NCBI GenBank assembly: GCA_037952775.1
Contig: JBANAY010000001.1
Coordinates: 3,596,001 to 3,660,000, forward strand
Length of the DNA stretch: 64,000 bases
From: Clonostachys chloroleuca
Taxonomy: Eukaryota; Ascomycota; Sordariomycetes; Hypocreales; Bionectriaceae
Reading direction: 5' to 3'
Shown here: positions 1-10,733 of the stretch, piece after piece
Layout: the number at the start of each line of letters is the position of its first letter
How positions within the stretch are numbered: the stretch's first letter is position 1
Notes under the pieces: model-generated
Told to the model about the DNA's origin: nothing
The model's database searches: none
The model's input: only the letters and a program-made list of their open reading frames with translations
Translations under genes and position numbers: made by a program

Positions 1-633
1 CCACCTCCTCCTCCTCGAGCACACCGCTGGGTACGTGAGGGCTGTGCGAACTCCGTAGGCCATTCCAACTGCTCTTGATACCTCGGCCTAATCCTCGATG
101 CTGATAAGGCCCTTCGTGATGTGTGCTGTCATCCAGAGAGCCCCGACTGTTTCCTTCGGACTCGGTACTTTCTGCTAACTTGGTAGCCGCGGCAACCCGC
201 CTCGACCTTTGCAACGCAAGGAGGTCAGCAGCCTCCCTATCCCGCTCCTGCTCGTCGTCTTCCTCCCTGAACTCGTCTAAAGTGCTGTGAAAGAGCGGTG
301 CATCGTGTGCTGCTGATGCCCTGGACGCGAACGCAAGGTTGCCGAACCGTGAGCCGCCGCCTGCTTGCTGGTACGGGTTCCCGCCGTAGGCTGCTCGCGC
401 CAGGAATGATCGATGAGTTGTGGCCGCGGTGTTGTTGCCTCGCCGCGGCGGAGAGTTCCGTTCGTTCTGTCGGGGTAGCTGGGAAACGCTCTCGTTGTCG
501 CCCTGCCCGCCAAAATTGGAGAACCTGGACTGGGACTGGGCCAGAAACCGTGATGCATCTGCGCACGCACTCGTTAGCCGTCACAAACACCCATTGCACT
601 GTTGCGTCACTGTACCATACATTCTGAAAACAT
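1..633 (-). CDS. pns1: Choline transporter-like protein (Pns1/CTL family), N-terminal part, cut by window edge
   Basis: The gene starts at 633 and runs off the left edge. Exon 1 is only 13 nt (633-621). An intron at 620-559 has donor GTATGG, a GCTAAC branch point and a CAG acceptor. Splicing gives a protein starting MFSEYASRFLAQSQSRFSNF, which I recognise from fungal proteins of the plasma-membrane choline-transporter (DUF580/Pns1) family. The visible 190 residues are the low-complexity hydrophilic N-terminus, with an acidic TLDEFREEDDEQERDRE stretch; the membrane domain lies outside the window. Family members are multi-pass membrane proteins; the fungal role is poorly defined. The call rests on remembered N-terminal similarity only, since no transmembrane segment is visible. 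It is divergent from the Rab gene at 1882. Confidence 0.5.
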
Positions 634-1881
634 ATTTGCCCCTTCACCAACCACCGCCCCGCTCTCTCGGGCAGAAATGTCGGTATCTCGATGATTGCGT
701 ACGGTGATGCTGATAAATAGAGAGAATTAGGCAGACTTGGGATGATGTATCGCCGGGGATTGTCTGGGGCGGGGGACGGAGGCTTTCAAACAAGGTTTGT
801 AAGATGGATGCCGACTGAAAGGATAAAATTTAGGAACAACACCCTCGGACAAAAGCGTCTACGTGCAGAGGCGGCCAGGAGGAAGGGATGAATCGAGTAC
901 GTGGGCGGTATTCGCTTCCTTTGTCCCATGACAGAGCAGAGCGGGTTACTGTGTGACTTGAGTCCATCAGGCAGATGAGTTACCCGTCCGAGGCGGCTAG
1001 ATGACATCGACACACCAACGCGGTAGGCGGTCACCGCCTCGCCCCATCATGGATCCTGGGTACCTGGTCGATAGGCACACTCTCAGCTTGATAGTGGACT
1101 CGGCAGCCTGGAAAGCCCATATCTCTGCGGGTCCAGGACTCGAAACCACTGCTAGTGCCTGGGTCCTATCTCCATGGCCGGAGTATGAAGATGCACGCAA
1201 TTCCCCCATCGCATGTCGATTCTCGTCTTTCCCATAGTTCCTCCGGCATGCTGTGGTCGCTCTTGTGCCCGCTGGCCCTCTCTCCTTCTGTATTTTTAGA
1301 CTTTCTCCCCGCTCATGACACTCAGTCGGGCACAGGACATACCCATGCGACGCTGCGGCCTGAGGGGATGACCGCGCTGTTATCGCCTGTTTGCGTCACT
1401 GATAGCAGGACCGTCCGTAGTAGATTCCCACCCGATGCCCCAGTGGGGCCCTCGACTTGAAACTGGGGCGCCGACCGGTCACCAGCCTATGGAGCATTGG
1501 GGCCATCAGGATGATTCCATGTCTCGCTCGTGACATCGACGACGACCCGAACCATGATCTGACCCGTCCCCAACAGCTGTTTTCGCTTTTCTTGGCGATT
1601 CGATCTTTCTAACGCTTTTGCATCGTGTTTCTCTCTTTGTGTGTATCGCAAGGCCGGACGCTAGCGTTTCTCCTTTCTCTCAGTTCCCGTGCTTTTACTG
1701 GAGGACAGATCCCATCTATTACTCCCTATCCTATCCGACGACGACATAGATACCAAGAAGAGAGCAACGGCCAAGCTCACGAGCACGACAACAGCCCCGA
1801 CAGGTGCACCTCCCCGTGCCTCCCTCTGACCCCCCCATCCCATCTTCCTCCCCCCAGGTCCGCCCCCCGAGCTTCCTTCCC
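634..1881. other. Divergent intergenic region between the Pns1-like and Rab genes
   Basis: 1.25 kb without a supported gene. The right 250 bp (about 1625-1880) is pyrimidine-rich with several C runs and looks like promoter plus 5' leader of the Rab gene. The short open frames here have no family resemblance and no coding pattern. Confidence 0.5.
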
Positions 1882-2606
1882 ATGTCCTCGTCGCCCTGGG
1901 ACTACATCGCCAAGCTCGTCTGCATCGGCGACTCAGGATGCGGCAAGTCTAGCCTCACCATCCGCCTCTGCGAGGGTCGCTTCTCCCCCATCACGACGTC
2001 ACCATCGGCGTCGAGTTCGGCTCCCGCATCGTCCCCGTCGGTCCCCCGCACACCCAGCCCAGCGCCTCCGCCTCCGAGGGCCTCCCGGAGCCCCCACGCG
2101 ACACCCCCCAGAAGCACATGAAGCTCAGCCTGTGGGACACCGCCGGCCAGGAGACGTACAAGTCCGTCACGAGGTCCTACTTCAGGGGCGCCAGCGGCGC
2201 CCTCCTCGTCTTCGACCTCTCCCGGCGGCAGACGTTCCAGCACGTCACCGACTGGCTCAACGACCTGCGCCAGATCGCCGAGCCTGATATCGTCGTCATC
2301 CTCGTGGGGAATAAGGCCGACCTGGCCCGGCAGGAGAAGAACGAGCGGGAGGTCACGCGGGAGGAGGCCGAGGAGTGGGCGAAGCGGAACGGGGTCATGG
2401 AGTACGTCGAGACCAGCGCCAAGAGCGGCGAGAATGTGGAAAAGGCTTTCATGAGGGTTGCCGAGAGGATATACCAGAACATACAGGCGGGCAAGTACGA
2501 TCTCAACGACCGGAGGTCGGGTGTAAAGGGCCCTGGCGCTGGCAACAAAGGCCAGGTCAAGGTGTCCAACGATCCGAATCAATCAAACGCCGGGGGCTGC
2601 TGCTGA
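1882..2606 (+). CDS. Rab-family small GTPase (Rab4/Rab14-like, Ypt4 type)
   Basis: Vesicle-traffic GTPase. The start ATG gives MSSSPWDYIAKLVCIGDSGC, with the P-loop GDSGCGKSSL. Then come the switch region DVTIGVEFG, WDTAGQE (G3), NKAD (G4), ETSAK (G5) and a C-terminal GGCC for double geranylgeranylation. Between the G2 and G3 segments is a Pro/Ser-rich insert of about 25 residues. The reading frame breaks at a C5 run (1985-1989): the N-terminal 37 residues are in one frame and everything from the HHDVTIGVEFG segment on is in another. One more C in the run joins them into about 241 residues, normal for a Rab with an insert. No intron can explain the shift. The WDYIAKLVCIGDSG start and YRSYFRGA-type switch II suggest the Rab2/4/14 branch; the exact subfamily is inferred. 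Confidence 0.85.
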
Positions 2607-3058
2607 GCTTTCCGATTTCGTCAAACACCGGCATGATAGGCCTTCTCTCGCCTGGCCGTCCATGAGATATCTTAATTTATCTGGGCACCACTACGTCATG
2701 TCCTTCAGGCACCAAGTATCCGAATTTGTACAGTAATGCATAATAACACATTGTCTAGCCAAGCCGCTGTCTGGCCAAGAAAAAAAATTATTAAAAGGAG
2801 ATGTTTCGTCTAGCACTAGGTACAGAGTACATCCTAGTGTCATTGTTCCCTCATCCCCCATCCGATGCAGACATGGTGTCCCGAGATTGATAATGAAATA
2901 TTCCCCATAGTTCCCATTTTAATAGCTTTTACAAAGGACATGCATCGCTCCCATGCTGTCTGTTACACAAATCTCTGATCTGTTAGCGTCCCCAGAAGCA
3001 CAACCTTCGGCAAGCCGAATGCTTGCTGAGAAGTTGGTCTCATGTGGAACGAGTGGCT
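2607..3058. other. Convergent 3' intergenic region (Rab / Pmt2)
   Basis: 452 bp between the stop codons of two convergent genes. It is AT-rich with A runs, as expected for 3' UTRs and polyadenylation signals. Nothing else is seen. Confidence 0.5.
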
Positions 3059-5535
3059 TTAGTCACTCATTCTCCATGTGTCAAACCACTTCAGGTAGCT
3101 GTAGTCCCTGTTGGGACCCGTCATGCCGAAGCAGATAGGAATGAAAAGAATGTACAGGCCAATAATGACCGAGTATAGAACACCGTAAACGGCGATTTGA
3201 AGTGCACTGTTGCGGTTCCTTACCAGCCAGTCCACCAAGAAGCCGAAGGAAAGGATGGCAAAGTAAAGAGCAGGGTAATAGTGGTGCACGTAGGTAACAC
3301 GGGCCATAATGACGAATGGCAGGTAGTGGAGGAACCATCCAATGACGGGGTAGATGGCAGAGTAATGAATCTGGTCAATTTCGGTGTTGTTCAGATCCTT
3401 GTAACCGCGTTGCCATCGCACCAGATACCATGCGACGACAAGGGCAACCAGGCCGAGTGCTGCAGTTGAGCCCCAGTAGACAAAAGGGTTACCAAGGAGG
3501 AAGTACTTGACGATCTTGTCATCCCAGCTGCACATTCTGAGACCAACATGAAGAATGGGCCACTGCCACCATTGAGAGGCCAGGTCATCTTGCTTGTCGG
3601 GGTCAGGAACAAGAGCGTTGTTGGATGTCATCATGGCCACATTGAGGTGGATGAAGTCGTGAATGAAGGGGGACTTGTAGACGCCTGGGTCGCTGGGGGG
3701 CACTGTCTCTTGTTAGCCGTAGAGTTACCATGAGCAAGGCGGGCGTGCGAAACTTACACTTCTCGTTCCAGTGGGCCTCCACGTTCCAGTGTGTATAGGC
3801 ATCCCGGGGGTTATTGTCCTTGGTGCAAGTGACCTCAATCTGCTTGAAACCCCACTGGGGCAGGTTGGTGTTGCCGGCTCGCAGATAGCAACCAAGCGAT
3901 ACGTGCTTGAGACGGAAAGACGTTGTGAGAGTGCGAATTCGGCTACGGTCTCGAGAAGCAGCATCGCGAATGACTTCAATCTTCCAGTGATCCTTGTCGT
4001 CACCAACAGTCAGGTTACCGTAGGAAGACACCTCGTTGTCCTTCTTCCTCATGGGGGCAGCGATAGAGTGGGAGTGGAGGTTGCGGCCAGTCTGAGCATG
4101 AATCAGGCGGATAACAGAGCCGTCGCTCAGATATCGGAGCTCGTCGGACTCGGCGTCATAGTCAGGCTCGTGGCGGTTAGGGTAAAAGAACCAATCATTG
4201 TTGGAGTCCTTGTGGTGGTAGCAGGTAACCTGCTGCTGCTGGGAGCCTTCGGGGTAAGTCTGGACGTGAGAATGGAGGAGACCGCCGCCATAGCCCATGT
4301 TCTTGATTGTAGCGCGGGACCCGTAAGCGATCTCGAGAGGGCTATTCTTGCCAACCTCAGTTCCCTTGAGGTTGGCCTGGAAGAGCGAGCTCATCTGAGC
4401 ATCACCAGGGCCGGTCCGGTCGAGAATAGCGAAGTGCAGAGCGAACGAGAGGAGGTAGATGAGGAATGGGATCAGAATAAGGCCCACGACACGGGCACAG
4501 AAATGGACAACGAGCTCGGTCTATAGCTGAGGTTAGTAAAAATTGACATTCCTGGGAAGGAAGATTAAACACATACTGCAGGAATCTTCCTGTCACCAAA
4601 CTTTCGCCAGAGGTCCTCAATTGTGTACACACCAACCATGGCGGTGACGAACAAACCAACAAGCTTGACACTGCACACACATCCTATGCTGAAGCCGGTT
4701 AGGAAAAGCCACAGGAACCACTCGGGCTCGAAGCTGTTGTGTCGCTGATTGTGGAACTTAGCCCAGCAGAAGACAGTAGCCACAGTTCCGCAGAGAAGCA
4801 TCGAGTCGAGGAGAATGAAGCGGCTGATAGTCGTGTACGAGTTTTCGCAAAGTACCATGAGAGTGACAAGCCAAACTGCTGGGCGACGGAGGTGAAGCTC
4901 GCGGGCGGTAAAGTAGGCCAAGGGGATACAGACAATACCAAACAAGGCATTGAAGGCTCGCATGAAGGTGTAGTTGATTTCTTCGGGGTATGTGTCTCCA
5001 GACTTGAACTCGAACGATCCATTGTATCCAGCGAGAACTCCCGAGAGTCCGACAAGCATCTTACCAAGGGGAGGGTGGACGTCGAAGTAGTACTCGTGCT
5101 TGATGTAGTAGCTACCAAATTTACCAAAGCTAATGACGGCGGTTAGCATCGGACAGCATAGTGCCCCTTCCAAGGTGCCTCGTTACTCACTGAGCTTCAT
5201 CCCAGGTGACAATGTTGCTGATACCAATTTTCCACAGTCGAGTGCCAATGGCGGCCAGGGTGAACAGGATGGGGGCAAAGATGATCTCCCACTCCACGAA
5301 GGTATCGATGAAGCTCTTCTGCTGCAGATTGGTTGTCAGTACTGGTTGAGCTCCTTCACGCTAGAGAAATACGATCAAAAATATCTGGGGACCGTAGTAC
5401 CTTCGGTTGCGACTTCTTGACATCCTCAGGTTCGACGACGCGGGGTGCGGATGGAGCTTGCGCGGCGACGGGACGCTGTCGAAGGCCCTCGCCAAGATCA
5501 GCGCCAGAGGCGACTGCGACCTTGTCGGCAGCCAT
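3059..5535 (-). CDS. pmt2: Dolichyl-phosphate-mannose--protein mannosyltransferase, Pmt2 family
   Basis: ER membrane enzyme that moves mannose from Dol-P-Man to Ser/Thr of secretory proteins; Pmt2 types act as heterodimers with Pmt1 types. Five exons: 5401-5535, 5191-5321, 4577-5129, 3758-4520 and 3059-3702, giving about 741 residues, the usual Pmt2 length. The N-terminal catalytic part has the TWDEAHFGKFGSYY motif with the Asp-Glu pair conserved in PMTs. A MIR-type luminal domain follows (LLHSHVQTYPEGS, HSHSIAAP, then a third MIR). The C-terminal membrane half ends KWFDTWRMSD, a Pmt2 hallmark. All introns keep frame, including a junction beside an intact G6 run at 3695-3700. It is divergent from the CHY/RING gene. 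Confidence 0.95.
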
Positions 5536-6392
5536 GATTGTTCTTGTCTTGTGGGATCGTATGGAAGCTCGAGTCGATGGTCGAGGGTGGAACTGTTTGC
5601 AAGGTGTCCTAAAGTTCTAAAAAAGGAGGCCCGGAAACGCTCACGGGGAGCTAAGGGGCTTGTAACGACTTCACGAGCTGAAGCGTACTCAAAACAACCC
5701 CAACGAGGAAGTGAAACAGAGGTAAACACGGCAGTAGGGCTGCCAGTGGAAGAAGAGAGAGAAAAGAAAGGAAGAAGAGACAAAGATATAATGAATAAGT
5801 AGGGAGGGGCCGACAACCGTCGTCTGAATGTAGGGTCTCCCTTCAATCGCCCAGTTCAGCTCAGGAGAAGCCACCTGGTGGAAACGGCACCTAGCCAGCA
5901 AGCCACAGGGCTGCACCGCGTACCGTAATTACTGAATGCGTGCTGCAGGCGTGTAGGCGGGCCTGGTGGGTCGATGTTATCGATAGTGTCGTTCCAGTAC
6001 AAAGAGGGAAGTAGTCAAGTACCCTACCTCGTGTGCATGGGGCGAAGAGCATCGGCCTCCAGGATCACATGTCTCGCCCGATCACCGGTGTTGAGACAAT
6101 AGAGTTCCCTCTAGGCCCGGGTGCAGCCCGCCGTCTTATTCTACTATTCTTCCTTATGTCATCTTCCCGCGCTCCCCCAGACATATCCGGCGGTGATCCC
6201 CAATCTGTGTCTATCGATCTCCAGGATACCCATCAAGCAACCCTTTGGCAGCCCTGTTCCCCTGATCACACCGTCACTCTCGATCCCCAGCGACTAATAC
6301 CGTGCTCCATCGCTTCAACTACAAGATCCACCCTATTCTGAGCTTGATTGCTTTGCCTCTTCGCCGGCACACGACTCCCTATCCAACACTCA
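5536..6392. promoter_or_regulatory. Shared upstream region of pmt2 and the CHY/RING gene
   Basis: 857 bp between two divergent start codons. It holds both promoters and 5' leaders; no recognised gene or clear motif. Confidence 0.4.
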
Positions 6393-8322
6393 ATGTCATC
6401 GCTCGTCTCGGACTTCATAATTAATCCAGTTCTCCGCCAGGCTCGCCGGTTTTCAGAGGCATCCCGCGCCACCCTGAGCGGCAGTCGAGATGAGACCAAA
6501 GGCGATCAGCTCAACGACAACCCCATGACTGATGATGAAGAACACCACGACGAGCCGGCAATTGCCAGGGTTGTCTCCTCTGAGTCCACAACCTTGCGCC
6601 CCTTGAGCTCATCGACACAAGAGACCCGAGTGGAGGAGACCATACCAGCCCAAACCCCTCCTCGTACAACCCCCATGGTCCTCGACGGCAGTCCCACCGA
6701 TCACCTGGGCTTTCCTATAAGCAAACGAAGGAACAGTTCGATCCCGGAGGACGACGGCATGCGTGAGCTGAGAAAAAGGATACATGCTATTCATGCCCGT
6801 GATATTGAGGCTCCGGAGAAGGCGAGGCTCATGCATGATGCACTATTGGAGAACTACAATGCCTCAAGAGTCACTTCCCATGGCGCGAGGACCCCCGAAG
6901 CCCCCCGATCTCCGGTCCAAAGATCAGAACAACTTCCCTCACCTCAAGGACCTCTCGAGTCTCTGAAGTTCTGGCAGAACCAACCACATGAAGCGCCAGG
7001 GCCTTCGCCGGCCGACTTTGTTCTTACAGACCTCGACAGAGCACCCAGCTTTGCCCCAGTGCGTCGGGCTAAGACTTCCGGGATAGACACACCCCATATC
7101 GAGCCTAGTCTTTCATCAGTAATTGAATCGGTTCCTCAACTCGGATGCCCACATTATGAACGGAATGTGAAACTTCAATGTGCCACATGCGACAAGTGGT
7201 ATCCATGCCGCCTATGCCATGACAATGAGGAAGACCACAAGCTGCCTCGGTTTGAGACAAAACACATGCTATGCATGCTCTGTGAGACACCGCAAAAAGT
7301 CTCTGATGTATGCATCAGCTGTGGTGAACTTGCTGCGAGTTACTATTGTGGTGTATGCAAACTCTGGGAAAATCGCCAATCAAAACCGATTTATCACTGT
7401 AGCGATTGCGGCATATGCAGGCGCGGCTTCGGACTCGGAAAGGATTATGTCCATTGCAAGGTAAAATATTCCGAATTTACATGGCTCTTCTCCATCGTTT
7501 CTAATTTCCTCATAGACGTGCTGCGCATGCATCCCAACCTCCATTGAACTATCACACAAGTGCATAGAGCGCTCTACAGATTGTGATTGTCCAATCTGCG
7601 GAGAGTACATGTTCTCCTCTCCTCGACCTGTAGTATTCATGGCGTGTGGTCACAGCATTCATAAGAAGTGCTACGACCAGCACATGAAATTGTCTTACAA
7701 GTGTCCCATATGCAACAAGAGTCTCGCCAATATGGAGACACATTTTCGAAACCTGGATGTGGCTATTCAGGGACAACCGATGCCACCGGAATTCCGAGAT
7801 ACCAAGGCAGTTATATTATGCAACGACTGCTCGGGAAGGAGCACCGTTCCCTACCACTGGCTTGGGCTAAAATGCTCCATTTGTCGGTCTTACAACACGG
7901 CAGAACTTCAGATACTTGGGGGCACGAGCCGTGAACTTCAAGCTGCTCTTGCAGAAACGGAGGAGGAGGCTAGGCCAGACGCAGCCCAACCCAGTGTCGC
8001 AACCGCCCCCAGCACTGAGCCCCGCGATGGAGTATCGATAGCAGGCAGACGAAGGCATTCGTCCAGGGGCATTGAATTGCAGCGGAGAGCCTCAGAAATC
8101 ATCGTGGGCTCTTTCCCGCCCATAACCATTCGCTACGACGCTCATCTAGGCCAGATCCCATCAGATAGCGAGTCTGAGGGCGGTATGCTAGGATTCTGGG
8201 GCGGAGCAATCGATGATGATGATTCAGATTTTCAAGACGACTCGAGTAATGCAAGTGAATCCGAGGAAGACGATGACGATGACGATATTGAAAACGATCT
8301 AATTCTCATTGGGCATCGATAA
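6393..8322 (+). CDS. CHY/CTCHY/RING zinc-finger protein (Pirh2/RCHY1-like E3 ubiquitin ligase)
   Basis: About 624 residues from two exons (6393-7460, 7516-8322). I chose the ATG at 6393, giving MSSLVSDFIINPVLRQARRF, over an in-frame one at 6348 because it opens the compact conserved N-terminus. Residues 1-250 are low-complexity and polar. The Cys/His-rich core follows: a CHY finger (CPHYERNVKLQC, CATCDKWYPCRLC), a CTCHY finger (CGVCKLW, YHCSDCGICRRG) and, after the intron, a C3H2C3 RING (CDCPICGEY, MACGHSIHKKC, YKCPICNKS), then a short zinc ribbon with CNDC and CSIC. The tail is very acidic (ESEEDDDDDDIENDL). Known members ubiquitylate regulators, with RING-E2 contact; the substrate is unknown here. 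It contains intact C5 (6892-6896) and C6 (6901-6906) runs in frame. Confidence 0.9.
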
Positions 8323-9445
8323 ATTTTGGTTTATCCCGTCTTTTCCATACTAGGGCGTTTTGGTTGTTGCTGGAGCAAAATATGAAATTGGCGTCTATGG
8401 AGATCATGTTACGATACGAGCTAACAGTCTTCTAATGTTCGGTGGGAAGGCATGGGAAAAATGCATAAAATCTAGGAGTTTGCCTGCGCCGCTCGGAAGT
8501 TAATGGGGGAGATGAGGAATTCTTATGGTTTTTGATCAGTTTTAGCAAGCAAGCGATAGGTTCTTGGGCAAACAATATAAGTAATATACGTAAATCTTGC
8601 TCCCAGTAAATTTATGAAACTGTGTTTGTATTCACTGCAAGATGACTCCTTAATAAACACCCAACACCTGTCAAATTCAATGAAACATCATTCAACCATC
8701 AGTTTCCATATTTCAAGACCAAATTTTCATAAAAGTTTCATTGCCTAGTGGCGGCTTGCTGTTCTACTGCTTGAGCCTCCTGTCGTAAATCCTTGACGAC
8801 TTGCTATACCCAAGTCGTCAGCATTTCGATGCACTTCAGATATTCTCGTCTACCCTGGAGATAGTCTTACAGCTAAGGCTTCGGGGTTCACACCACGCTC
8901 AATCATTGAGATACATATGGATAGAGTCCGGCGGTCAAGGTGGCAGTTCTAGTGGGGTGTCAGTGTGCGGGGCTTTGATGGATCGAGAGAGGGACTCGGA
9001 GAGCCAGACAGACCAGAATTGTTGAGATCTCGTGGAGAATATCCACGGCTTGTTGAGCAGCGGCATGCTTATCTGTTGTTTCGGGGGGCATACTGGGCTG
9101 TTTATGCTGGCGATGCTCGACTAATAGATCCGGTATGTCTCGCTGAGCTTCCAGACGGTTGATGGAAGGACGCGTTCAGACTTCTAGGTGTGTTCCAGCA
9201 GCGTGCAACTAAGACCGTCGCGTATCTTGCCCCACCTTTCCGACGCCAGAAATCAGTCTTCGAAGTTGTTCAAATAGCCTGTCACGTGCATCCATATGTC
9301 ATTGAAAAGAAAGCTTTCAAAAATATTACTTTAATAGTGCCGTGCTCTCAAACAGTAATAAGTTGATCATAGTCGTTCCATTAGTTGTAGTGGTGTATAT
9401 GTGAACAATTCATTATCATCTCGCCCCAATGCCACAAACACCCCC
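8323..9445. other. Convergent intergenic region (CHY/RING / spc25)
   Basis: 1.1 kb, AT-rich on both flanks. It holds a CACGTG at 9283-9288 and small open frames near 8801-9162 without recognisable similarity. I see no gene. Confidence 0.4.
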
Positions 9446-10281
9446 TCATGCTTTCATCGCCTCAGCAAAAAGCTCCCTCATCCCCTTCAGCAGCGTGACG
9501 AGCTCCCGCGACTCATTCACCCTATCTAACACGCGCTCCACCTTTTCTCTCTCCAGCTTGGGTCTGCAGTGCTTTACGTCGTAGTCTCTCGAGCTGGTGA
9601 CAAGCTCGAACCACGCCTCCCGCTCCCAGTCCCTCTCGTCGAGATGGGTGTAGATAAATTTTAACCTGTCGTTGTGGCCGGCGCCCTCGATTCGCAGGCA
9701 GAGGTTCGTGATCCAGAAATCAAGTTCGGGGACGTTGAACCTCGACTGCGCCTCCTGCTGCGCTGCGTACTCTCGTTGCGCTGCTAGCCTCGTGTCGATC
9801 TCTGCTTGGACTTGTGCGATTTGAGCCTTGAGGGCGTCGCGGTTCGCGCGGTGGTTGTCCCGCTGCGCGGCCAGCGACGCAATCGCGGCCTCCATCTCGC
9901 GTGTCTCGGCATCTTCCTTCTCTATCGTTTGCTGGTGCGTTGATGTTTTGACTTGGACAATCTCGATGTCCTTCTTCTTCATGCGCTGGTCCTCTGAGGC
10001 ATATTGTTAGCCGGAATGGTCTGTCGTCTCTATTTCACTGGTTTGCTATTACCTTGTAGCTCCGCAATGTTCATGCGGAATTGATTGCGCTCCTCTAATA
10101 CACGCCTGCGCCCTTGCTCGATGAACGTGTCGAACCTGGCGGTGAACTTCGCCATACGGTCGCGCAGATCATCGAAGCCGAAATCAATGTTCGGCAGGGT
10201 GTAGTCATTTGAGGGGCCGGCCGGTGCCAGAGTCTGGCGGGTTTGGCTGCTCGACAGAGAGGATTCGAAAGCGGTCGCCAT
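9446..10281 (-). CDS. spc25: Kinetochore protein Spc25 (Ndc80 complex)
   Basis: Subunit of the Ndc80 complex that links kinetochores to microtubules. Exons 10053-10281 and 9446-9993 give about 258 residues, close to other filamentous fungi. The N-terminus MATAFESSLSSSQTRQTLAP is followed by the NIDFGFDDLRDRMAKFTARF segment typical of the family. A long coiled coil follows (about residues 60-165, rich in E, Q, R, A). The C-terminal globular RWD-like domain has LDFWITNLCLRIEGAG and LKFIYTHLDERDWEREAWF. The coiled coil pairs with Spc24; the globular part binds the CENP-T/Mis12 side (family knowledge). It is divergent from rrn6 across 452 bp. Confidence 0.9.
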
Positions 10282-10733
10282 CTTGAACTATGATATGGCG
10301 CTCGAAATATGTCGAATATTTTGTGCTTGGTTCTGTCGCCGTGATATTGGTGATGTTAGCCGTCTTGTCGCAAACGAGTGCCACCAATGTTTATGCTAAG
10401 GTGATCTTGGTTGCGGCGGGCGGTTGCTGAGCCAACATATTTCTTTTTCCCAAGTGTGGCGCAAGTGGCTCGCCAGCCACACCCGCCACACGAATTCAGC
10501 TCTTCAAGCTCAGTTCTCAACTCTTATGAGAACCTTGACTTCAACTTCAGTTACATAACTTCAGCGCCATTCTTCATACAGCTAAATGGCCGATTTACAG
10601 TCCGTCTTCTGCACGATCTACCATTGTTCGCGAGTGTACATTTTATAGCCTCCTGTCCTAGACATAGTCGCCATGCGGAAGACCTTGTCTGCATTTTGGT
10701 TCTGGCACTTCCGGATATCCTGGTATCGATTTA
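10282..10733. promoter_or_regulatory. Shared upstream region of spc25 and rrn6
   Basis: 452 bp between divergent start codons, so both promoters must lie here or overlap the 5' ends. No motif I can name with confidence. Confidence 0.45.

Noticed and set aside
237..707. Several overlapping open frames of 95-137 codons on both strands
   Set aside because: They shadow the spliced Pns1-like exon; the real frame starts at 633 and needs the intron at 620-559.
1902..2582. 226-codon minus-strand frame
   Set aside because: Antisense shadow of the Rab gene, whose GTPase motifs are unambiguous on the plus strand.
1882..2606. Programmed ribosomal frameshifting as the reason for the broken frames
   Set aside because: Sites share only homopolymers, lie in many unrelated housekeeping genes, and orthologues are continuous as far as I know; sequencing error is simpler.
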